Assembly (NCBI GenBank): GCA_934655875.1 | Contig: CAKUHB010000038.1 | Location: 1-19,366, forward strand | Origin: an uncultured Oscillospiraceae bacterium | Lineage (GTDB): Bacteria > Bacillota > Clostridia > Oscillospirales > Oscillospiraceae | DNA: 19,366 nucleotides | Direction of reading: 5' to 3' | In this document: piece by piece, positions 13,533 through 19,366 of the stretch | Layout of the letters: every line of letters begins with the position of its first letter | Numbering within the stretch: the first letter of the stretch is position 1 | The notes under the pieces: generated by a model | Databases searched by the model: none | What the model was told of the DNA's origin: nothing | Seen by the model: the letters and a program-made list of their open reading frames with translations, nothing else | Program-made: the position numbers and the translations under genes

Positions 13533-13624
13533 TATATTTATTGGCAAGTATTAGGAGGAACGAAGGGCCCCGGGACTCCTGATTTTGAAGAACAACCATC
13601 CAAAACAACAGGAGGAAACACGTT

Positions 13625-15406
13625 ATGGAACACACAATCAGCGCTCTGAAAACCCGCGTCCGCGCCGGCCGCGGCCTGATCCCCGCAGATAAGGTGATTC
13701 GCGGCGGGCAGCTTGTCAATGTCATGTCCAGTGAGATCTATCCTGCTGATGTTGCCGTCTATGGCGACATGATCACAGCAATCGGCGACGTGTCCGATTA
13801 CATCGGGCCGGACACCGAGATCATCGATGCGACGGGACGCTATCTGGTTCCCGGCCTGATCGATGGCCATATCCACAGCGAATGCAGCAAGCTCAGCATT
13901 ACCAGCTATGCAAAGGCAGTCGTTCCGCACGGAACCACCAGCATGATCTCCGGCCTCGACGAGTATATCTCTGTCTCCGGTCTGGAGGGACTGCGCGAAG
14001 TGTTGGCCGAGATGAAGCAAAGTCCGCTGAAGGTGTTCTGGGGTGCACCGTTCAAGACGCCGTATACGATCCCACAGTCGACCGTAGCGTATAATTTCAC
14101 CAAAGAAACGCATCAGGAAGTTCAGAAATGGCCGGAATGCTTCGGCGTCTGGGAAACAGTTCGGGAATTTCTGCAGGAGGAAGACGAGGATACTCTCGGT
14201 GCCATTTCTGAGGCGATTGAAAACCGCCTGCCTGTCTTCGGCTGCGCGCCGATGCTGCGCGGCAAGGACCTCAATGGATATCTCTGCGGTGGTGTTCGGC
14301 TCGACCATGAGAGCTATGACCATGAAGAGGTCGTGGAAAAGATGCGCAAGGGCATGCACATGCTCATTCGCGAGTCCTGCGTGACCCATTTCCTCGCGGA
14401 AAACATTCGTGCCGTGACCGAGGTGAATCCCGCACTGGCGCGCCGTGTCAGCTTCTGCACCGATGATGTGACTGCCCGCGATATTCTGGAAAAGGGTCAT
14501 CTGGATCATGTTGTCCGTCTGGCCATCCAGGCAGGCGTTTCTCCGATGACCGCCATTCAGATGGCGACAATCAACAGTGCGGAAGCCTTCCGCATCGACC
14601 ATCTGGTCGGCGCGATTGTCCCTGGCCGGATCGCCGACGTCCTGTTTGTAGACGATTTGACGCAGTTCCGCGTTCGCGCCGTCATGACAAACGGCAAAAT
14701 GGTGGCAGAAGATCATAAGCTCAGCTATGCACTGCACGCGCCGAAACGCAGCGCCGCGCTCAGCAGTCCGCTCAAGTGTAAGCTGACCACAAAGGCCGAC
14801 TTTGAATATCATGTGGCCTTGGAAAATGGCACCGCAGATGTGCTCGCACTGGATGTAAAGGGGCCGTTTGTCCGGAAGCGTCGGGATGTGACGCTCACGG
14901 TTCGCGACCATATTGTCCAGCCGGATACTGAGCAGGATGTCGTGTTGGTTGGCGTGTTGGAGCGCTTTGGACGGAATGGAAATCGCACGTTAGCCTTCTG
15001 TTCCGGCTGGAAGCTGAAGCGGGGCGCGATGGCCTCCAGTGCAGCGCCGGACGACAACAATATCGTTGTGATGGGCGTTGACGCCGAAGATATGTCCATT
15101 GCGGTCAATTATCTGATCGAGCAGGGCGGCGGCCAGGTCGTGGTCGACGGCGGCAAGATCATGGAATTTCTTCCACTGCCGGTCGGCGGGATTGTCAGCG
15201 ACTGCGAGCCGGAAGAGATCTGTGTCGCGGAAAAGAAGATCGACAATGCGGTTCGCGCGCTCGGCTCTGACCTGCCAGATCCGATGATGTACATGTTCTT
15301 CCTCCCAATCACCTCCATCCCCGACTATGCCGTGACCGATGCAGGCCCGGTGGATTATCTGGCCTTGCGCCACTTCGACCCGATCCTGGCTCTGCACGCG
15401 GAATAA
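13625..15406 (+). CDS. Adenine-deaminase-family amidohydrolase, divergent active site
   Basis: A 593-aa protein of the Ade/amidohydrolase family with the usual two-part layout: a metallo-hydrolase barrel (to about 400) and the adenine deaminase C-terminal domain (about 420-590, APDDNNIVVMGVDAEDM). It keeps the HxH motif (H82, H84 in DGHIHSE), PHGTT (101-105), the DHE motif (227-229) and CTDD (278-281). Two histidines found in canonical Ade are replaced: PHE of ADPHE is LDE here (D112-E113), and DGHAP is FGCAP (C207). E177 may replace the bridging glutamate. It may therefore act on another purine-like substrate or use its metals differently. ATG 13625 has AGGAGG 9 nt upstream. It is the first gene of the cargo operon, 15 bp before the canonical deaminase. 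Confidence 0.88.
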   Translation: MEHTISALKTRVRAGRGLIPADKVIRGGQLVNVMSSEIYPADVAVYGDMITAIGDVSDYIGPDTEIIDATGRYLVPGLIDGHIHSECSKLSITSYAKAVVPHGTTSMISGLDEYISVSGLEGLREVLAEMKQSPLKVFWGAPFKTPYTIPQSTVAYNFTKETHQEVQKWPECFGVWETVREFLQEEDEDTLGAISEAIENRLPVFGCAPMLRGKDLNGYLCGGVRLDHESYDHEEVVEKMRKGMHMLIRESCVTHFLAENIRAVTEVNPALARRVSFCTDDVTARDILEKGHLDHVVRLAIQAGVSPMTAIQMATINSAEAFRIDHLVGAIVPGRIADVLFVDDLTQFRVRAVMTNGKMVAEDHKLSYALHAPKRSAALSSPLKCKLTTKADFEYHVALENGTADVLALDVKGPFVRKRRDVTLTVRDHIVQPDTEQDVVLVGVLERFGRNGNRTLAFCSGWKLKRGAMASSAAPDDNNIVVMGVDAEDMSIAVNYLIEQGGGQVVVDGGKIMEFLPLPVGGIVSDCEPEEICVAEKKIDNAVRALGSDLPDPMMYMFFLPITSIPDYAVTDAGPVDYLALRHFDPILALHAE

Positions 15407-15421
15407 CAGGAGACTACCATC

Positions 15422-17158
15422 ATGGAAACACGGGAATCTCTTTCGCATCTCATCGATGTCGCGACCGGGCGCGTCCCAGCGGACACCGTCATCAAAAACT
15501 GCAACATCATCGACGTCTGCTCCGGCGAGATCGTCGCGGGCGACATCGCCCTCTGCGACGGCAAGATCGCCGGCATCGGCCAGTATGAGGGCCGCGAGAC
15601 CGTCGACGCGCATGGCTGCTATGCCGCCCCCGGCTTCATCGACAGCCATATCCACATCGAATCGTCCTACGTCACGCCCGAGGAGATCAGCCGTCTCCTT
15701 GTCCCCCACGGCGGCACCACCATCATCGCCGATCCGCACGAGATCGTCAACGTCTGCGGCCTGACCGGCCTGAATTACATGATCGACGCCGCGAAGGATA
15801 CCGCGCTCGACATCCAGTACATGCTCCCCTCCTGTGTTCCCGCCACGCCGTTCGAGCATTCCGGCGCGGTCATCGGCGCGGAGGAGATGAAAGAGCCGAT
15901 CACCCGGCCCGAGATCCTCGGCCTCGGCGAATTTATGAATTTCCCCGGCATCCTGAATGCCGACGGCCCCACGCTGGACAAGCTCGTCCTGGCCCAGCAG
16001 CACGGCAAGGTCATCGACGGCCATGCCCCTGCCGTCGACGGTAATGATCTCAACGCCTACGCCTGTACCGGCATCCTCGCCGACCATGAGTGCGCCACCG
16101 TCGAGGAAATGCACGAGCGCATCCGCTGCGGCATGTACGTCATGCTGCGCGAGGGCTCGGCCTGCCACAATCTCCGTACCATGCTCAAGGGCGTCACCCC
16201 CGGCAACGCCTCCCGCTGCGTCCTCTGCTCGGACGACCGGCAGCCGCGCACCATGCTCCATGAGGGCCATCTCGACAACCATCTCCGCATCTGCGTCGAA
16301 GAGGGCCTCGACCCCATCACCGCCATCCGGATGGCCACGATCAACGCCGCGCAGTGCTTCCGCCTCTACGACCGCGGCATCCTCGCCCCCGGCAAACGCG
16401 CCGACATCGTCCTGCTCGACGATCTCAAGGACTTCCGCGTCCGCAAGGTCTGGACGGCGGGCCGCCTGACCGCCGAGGACGGAAAATACCTCCCCACTGT
16501 CACGAAGATCGACGCCTCCGCCGTCAAGGGCAGCGTCATCCTGAAGGATTTCTCGGTCGAAAAGCTGAAAATGCACCTCAAGAGCGATCATGTCAACGTC
16601 ATCGGCATCCTGCCTGGCGGCGTCGTCACGCAGAAGCGCACCGCCGATGTCCGGCTCGATGAGACCGGCAACTTCGTCCGCGATCCCGCCGTTGACCTTG
16701 TCAAGGTCGCCGTGGTCGAGCGCCACCAGTCCACCGGCAACGTCGCCACGGCCTTCCTGCAGGGCTATGGCATCCAGTCCGGTGCCGTCGCCCTCTCCAT
16801 CGCGCACGATTCGCACAATATCATCGTCGTCGGCGTCAATGACGACGAGATGGCCTTCGCCGTCGAGCAGCTCAGGCAGCAGGAGGGCGGCATCGTCCTT
16901 GTGAAGGACGGCCAGGTCCTCGCCTCCATGCCTATGCCCATCGCGGGCCTCATGAGCGACCAGTCCGGCGAGTGGGTCGACGAAAAGCTCAAAGAGATCC
17001 ACGAAAAGGCCCATACCGTCCTTGGCGTCAACGCCGATGTCGAGCCGGTCATGACACTCTGCTTCATGTCCCTCGCCGTCATCCCCGAAATCAAGCTCAC
17101 CGACATGGGCCTCTTTGATGTCACCAAGTTCGACTTCATCCCCCTCGAAGCCAAATAA
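15422..17158 (+). CDS. ade: Adenine deaminase
   Basis: A 578-aa enzyme that hydrolyses adenine to hypoxanthine and ammonia, probably cytosolic and part of purine salvage or breakdown. All family motifs are present: H76-x-H78 (DSHIHIESS), ADPHE (H106, E107), PSCVPAT, ILGLGEFMNFPG (E170), DGHAP (H201), DHE (221-223), REGSACHNL, CSDD (269-272) and GHLDNHLR. The C-terminal domain includes AHDSHNIIVVGVNDDEM and PMPIAGLMS. The ATG is preceded by CAGGAGA. Codon use differs from its neighbours: third positions are overwhelmingly C/G, far more than in the paralog before it or the permease after it. The two operon partners may therefore have different recent origins. Confidence 0.95.
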   Translation: METRESLSHLIDVATGRVPADTVIKNCNIIDVCSGEIVAGDIALCDGKIAGIGQYEGRETVDAHGCYAAPGFIDSHIHIESSYVTPEEISRLLVPHGGTTIIADPHEIVNVCGLTGLNYMIDAAKDTALDIQYMLPSCVPATPFEHSGAVIGAEEMKEPITRPEILGLGEFMNFPGILNADGPTLDKLVLAQQHGKVIDGHAPAVDGNDLNAYACTGILADHECATVEEMHERIRCGMYVMLREGSACHNLRTMLKGVTPGNASRCVLCSDDRQPRTMLHEGHLDNHLRICVEEGLDPITAIRMATINAAQCFRLYDRGILAPGKRADIVLLDDLKDFRVRKVWTAGRLTAEDGKYLPTVTKIDASAVKGSVILKDFSVEKLKMHLKSDHVNVIGILPGGVVTQKRTADVRLDETGNFVRDPAVDLVKVAVVERHQSTGNVATAFLQGYGIQSGAVALSIAHDSHNIIVVGVNDDEMAFAVEQLRQQEGGIVLVKDGQVLASMPMPIAGLMSDQSGEWVDEKLKEIHEKAHTVLGVNADVEPVMTLCFMSLAVIPEIKLTDMGLFDVTKFDFIPLEAK

Positions 17159-17211
17159 TACAAGTTCATATTCCAATCACAACACGCCATTGAGAAAAAG
17201 GAGGACCGTTT

Positions 17212-18777
17212 ATGAAAAAAGATAAACTGCGCATCCCGTTTTTTCAACGCGGCGACATCGGTGGTGTCGCATATCTGGTCACCAACAACATCGTCAACTA
17301 TCTGATCGTGATCGCAACTCTGACCGGCGTTATGGGCTGGCCGAATGAAATTGTCTTCGGTCGTGTGGTCCCCGGAATGTCCATCGGCCTGCTGCTCGGC
17401 TGTCTCTATTATGCCTGGATGGGCGTCAAGCTTGCGCGCAAAGAGGGACGGACCGATGTGACCGCCCTGCCATCCGGCGTTTCCACGCCGGCCATGTTCG
17501 TCATCCTCTACGGCGTCATCATGCCGCTGCATTATGCGCTCGAGGATCCCTACCTGTCCTACTCTGCGGCGCTGGCAGCCTGTTTCATCGGTGGCTTTGT
17601 GGAATTCCTCGGCGGGTTCATCGGCCCGTGGATGAAAAGACACATTCCGCGCGCAGCCCTGCTTGGCACTGTCGCCGGTATCGGCTTTATCTGGATGGCA
17701 ACTCAGGGCCTGTTCGACGTCTTTGGGGATCCGCTGGTCGGCCTGCCGATCCTGTTTGTGGCCATGCTCGGCTTGTTTGGCGGCTATCTGTTCCCCAAAA
17801 AGGTCCCGCCGCTGATCGTAGCGCTTGTAGGCGGCGTGGTCTACGCGCTGTGCCTGGGGCGGACGCATTTCGATTTCTCCGGCGTCGGCTTCTATTTCTC
17901 CAACCCCATCAGCAATCTGCAGTATCTGATCAACGGCTTTGCGGTTGTTGCGCCGTATTTGACGATCATTATCCCGGTCGAAATCTACAATTTTGTAGAA
18001 ACCATGGATAATGTGGAAGCGGCCAATGCCGCCGGCGACAACTACAATGTCCGTGAAGCGCAGTTTGCCGACGGCATTTGCACGATGCTCTCGGCAGTAT
18101 TCGGCGGCGTGATCCCGAATACTGTTTGGCTCGGCCACGCGGGTCTGAAAAAGTCCGAGGCGCGCATCGGCTATTCCGTCATTTCCGGCATCGTGCTGGG
18201 CTTGGCCGGTATTTTCGGCCTGTTCACATTCCTGAATACGTTGGTTCCGCCCGCGGTCTGCGCCATCACGTTCCTCTGGTGCGCAGTCGTGATGCTCTCT
18301 CAGGCATTCAAAGACTGCCCGACCAAGCACTATGCGGCCATCGGCATTGCCATGATCCCGTCAGTCGCAGACTACATGTACTCCCAGATCACCGGGGCTA
18401 TTGGCCTGTCCGGCGTGTATACAGAGGTGATGTCCTCCGGCCTTTCCGAGTATACGGTGGAGTTTACCCAGATGTTGAAGGATGCCGGCGTCATGTGGAA
18501 CGGTGTTCCGGCTGTCAAATCCGGCGCAATTCTGATTGGGATCCTGCTCGGTACCATGACAGTCGCGATCATCGACCGGAAGCTGAATCATGTGGCCGTT
18601 ACGGCTGCGGTCGGATATGTGCTGGCCTGCTTCGGCTTTATCCACAGCGCGCAGCTCGGCTTTACGCCGTTTTCTCCGTTTGCGATCGCCTATCTGATCG
18701 TCGCGGTGCTGGCGCTTGTATTCCATCTCAGCCGGAAGAAGTTGCTGGAAGCGCAGGAGGATTTTGAATATGTATAG
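17212..18777 (+). CDS. NCS2-family purine/xanthine-uracil permease
   Basis: A 521-aa integral membrane transporter with about 12-14 hydrophobic segments. NCS2/AzgA-like signatures are GRTDVTALPSGVSTPAMF (about 80-97), the central EIYNFVETMDNVEAANAAGD motif region (about 258-277, corresponding to the substrate-binding helix of the family) and the later GGVIPNTVWLGHAG. NCS2 permeases bring in purines or pyrimidines by cation symport. Next to two deaminases, adenine or a related purine is the likely substrate, but this is inferred from context. ATG 17212 has AGGAGG 7 nt upstream, and the gap after ade is 53 bp. It is the last cargo gene, followed by a GC-rich hairpin. Confidence 0.93.
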   Translation: MKKDKLRIPFFQRGDIGGVAYLVTNNIVNYLIVIATLTGVMGWPNEIVFGRVVPGMSIGLLLGCLYYAWMGVKLARKEGRTDVTALPSGVSTPAMFVILYGVIMPLHYALEDPYLSYSAALAACFIGGFVEFLGGFIGPWMKRHIPRAALLGTVAGIGFIWMATQGLFDVFGDPLVGLPILFVAMLGLFGGYLFPKKVPPLIVALVGGVVYALCLGRTHFDFSGVGFYFSNPISNLQYLINGFAVVAPYLTIIIPVEIYNFVETMDNVEAANAAGDNYNVREAQFADGICTMLSAVFGGVIPNTVWLGHAGLKKSEARIGYSVISGIVLGLAGIFGLFTFLNTLVPPAVCAITFLWCAVVMLSQAFKDCPTKHYAAIGIAMIPSVADYMYSQITGAIGLSGVYTEVMSSGLSEYTVEFTQMLKDAGVMWNGVPAVKSGAILIGILLGTMTVAIIDRKLNHVAVTAAVGYVLACFGFIHSAQLGFTPFSPFAIAYLIVAVLALVFHLSRKKLLEAQEDFEYV

Positions 18778-18807
18778 CGCACTGGCTGCATAGCTGGTCA
18801 GTCCGGT

Positions 18808-18839
18808 CCCCGGCGGGCCGTAATCAGTTTCCGCCGGGG
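18808..18839 (+). terminator. GC-rich hairpin after the permease gene
   Basis: CCCCGGCGG (18808-18816) and CCGCCGGGG (18831-18839) are perfect 9-bp arms with a 14-nt loop, 30 bp after the permease stop. No T-run follows. Probably the transcript end, possibly leaky. Confidence 0.55.
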
Positions 18840-18886
18840 GATGTTGCAAATCATTGTCTGAAGTGTAATTTTGTCTCTTTCATGGC

Positions 18887-18915
18887 TTGACTGTCAGCAT
18901 AAATCAAGCTATACT
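18887..18915 (+). promoter_or_regulatory. Strong promoter near the right end of the island
   Basis: TTGACT (18887-18892), a 17-nt spacer, TATACT (18910-18915). It reads outwards towards attR with no protein gene after it. CGTCCAC (18919-18925) and GTGGACG (18997-19003) could close a stem in the RNA. The transcript would run through the tRNA 3' half to the terminator 19140-19175. In a circular form it would read antisense to the integrase gene. Confidence 0.55.
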
Positions 18916-18958
18916 CCACGTCCACTCCGGCAGAACCTCCCCAAATCCACCCGACTGC

Positions 18959-18979
18959 CCTGACCCAGATTATGACCCA
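18959..18979. repeat. Right arm-type repeat pair (TGACCCA twice)
   Basis: TGACCCA at 18961-18967 and 18973-18979, 12 bp apart. Same orientation and nearly same context as 10206-10225; it lies 115 bp inside attR. Probable integrase arm site. Confidence 0.55.
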
Positions 18980-19094
18980 GGTGTGCGCGAAAGCAGGTGG
19001 ACGCAATGGGTAGAATCTTGGAGAATCCCGCACTTTTTACTGACTGAACGGACGTATTGTACTCAAAATCGCCAGAAATCACGAACCGATAGCA

Positions 19095-19140
19095 ACTGGC
19101 AGTCATGAGGTCAGCGGTTCGATCCCGCTTATCTCCACCA
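19095..19140. repeat. attR: 46-bp copy of the tRNA-Ala 3' half
   Basis: Identical to 10076-10121, from the anticodon loop to CCA. There is no tRNA 5' half in front of it, so it is not a functional tRNA gene. It is followed at once by a terminator. Confidence 0.9.
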
Positions 19141-19175
19141 AAAAGGCTTGTTTTCTGATGAAAACAAGCCTTTTT
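19140..19175 (+). terminator. Terminator presumed original to tRNA-Ala
   Basis: AAAAAGGCTTGTTTT (19140-19154) and AAAACAAGCCTTTTT (19161-19175), a perfect 15-bp stem with a 6-nt loop and T-tail, directly after the CCA of the tRNA 3' half. Before integration it would have ended the tRNA-Ala transcript. Confidence 0.85.
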
Positions 19176-19292
19176 CATAACTTTTTTGATGTTTTTGACA
19201 TATCGCCGTTATTTTGCGCCCCCAGCGGTTGTACCCACGTCAGCCATACCCCCGCAAAAATTGAACAAAAAGTTCGTAAAGAGCTGCCAAAT

Positions 19293-19328
19293 TGGACATT
19301 TATGTGAAAACGTGAATGTCCATTTTTT
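19293..19328 (+). terminator. Intrinsic terminator upstream of a possible gene at 19362
   Basis: TGGACATTTATGT (19293-19305) pairs with ACGTGAATGTCCA (19310-19322) over 13 bp with two G-T pairs, around the stable tetraloop GAAA, and is followed by TTTTTT. It lies only 33 bp before a start codon, so it could be an attenuator in that gene's leader. No gene ends just before it on the plus strand. Confidence 0.6.
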
Positions 19329-19361
19329 ATTGCCAAAATTCCGCATATCGAGGTGATTTTC

Positions 19362-19366
19362 ATGCA
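19362..19366 (+). CDS. Possible start of the next gene (window edge)
   Basis: ATG at 19362 is preceded by GAGGTG at 7-8 nt spacing. Only five bases of the gene are in the window, so nothing can be said about the product. Confidence 0.3.

Larger units (their letters stand above)
10076..19140. mobile_element. Integrated genomic island at tRNA-Ala (9,019 bp between repeat starts)
   Basis: The 3' 46 bases of tRNA-Ala are repeated exactly at 19095-19140, as expected for integration into a tRNA gene by a tyrosine recombinase. Inside the left end lies an integrase on the minus strand, then a broken excisionase, an approximately 1.1-kb gene-free part with repeats, an IS21 fragment, and the purine cargo operon on the plus strand. 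Similar TGACCCA repeats sit near both ends. No relaxase, coupling protein or replication gene is visible, so it is at best an integrative mobilisable element and more likely a degenerate island. Confidence 0.85.

Noticed and set aside
13441..13624. Purine (adenine/guanine) riboswitch before the deaminase operon
   Set aside because: The conserved core of that riboswitch (the TATA...TCTACC...GACTAT-like joining segments) is not found; the leader has a different structure.
14990..17176. 728-codon minus-strand open frame
   Set aside because: It is opposite the two deaminase genes, where GC-rich third positions remove stops on the other strand; no known domain and low-complexity Asp/Gly/Ala content.
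16765..18330. 521-codon minus-strand open frame
   Set aside because: Antisense to ade and the permease; His/Gln/Arg-rich with no recognisable fold, and the sense genes are certain.
18909..19178. Minus-strand frame, again with GDKRDRTADLMTAS
   Set aside because: Antisense translation of the tRNA 3' half at attR, not a protein gene.

Overview
The window comes from a spore-forming Clostridia-type Firmicute, probably of the Oscillospiraceae/Ruminococcaceae kind. The evidence is a full-length spo0A, an ECF sigma/anti-sigma pair like those of this group, DUF2325 and DUF3793 proteins, GC-rich coding regions and strong AGGAGG-type ribosome binding sites. Host genes have high GC. The mobile and intergenic parts are visibly AT-richer.

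Layout: (1) 1-1480 is the right end of an integrative element whose body lies outside the window: a 5'-truncated tyrosine integrase, a tandem 11-bp repeat that may be an integrase arm site, and a bidirectional terminator. (2) 1486-3711, minus strand: a DUF2325-DUF3793 operon behind a sigma-A-type promoter and a highly structured leader of about 130 nt, then spo0A with two sigma-A-type promoters, an inverted repeat and a 0A-box-like site. (3) 3712-8493, minus strand: one compact six-gene operon (dCMP deaminase, dusB, ECF sigma, anti-sigma, M23 peptidase, zinc-ribbon/CFI-box protein) with a promoter at 8465-8493 and a 20-bp-stem hairpin after the last gene. (4) 8503-9642, plus strand: a divergent secreted protein with a stalk-like N-terminus and a NodB-like C-terminus that seems to have lost its metal site. 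(5) 9674-10157: a promoter, three shortened tRNA-Ala-like units (two inside a 115-bp tandem repeat) and an intact tRNA-Ala(GGC). (6) 10076-19140: a genomic island inserted in that tRNA. It is bounded by 46-bp direct repeats of the tRNA 3' half (repeat to repeat, 9,019 bp). (7) 19140-19366: the terminator presumed to be the tRNA's original one, a second hairpin terminator, and the first bases of a possible next gene.

The island holds an intact integrase, a broken excisionase, about 1.1 kb without recognisable genes (a 20-bp palindrome, four TAGTCGCTA repeats), an IS21 istA fragment, and a cargo operon: a divergent adenine-deaminase paralog, a canonical adenine deaminase and an NCS2-family permease. 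The cargo plausibly imports a purine and deaminates adenine to hypoxanthine plus ammonia. The paralog lacks two histidines that the canonical copy keeps. The broken excisionase and the IS fragment suggest an island that can no longer excise by itself.

Less expected signals are the shortened tRNA-Ala array, the leader of the DUF2325 operon with competing helices, a terminator-like hairpin in the leader of the deaminase operon, and a hairpin around the start codon of the M23 peptidase gene.
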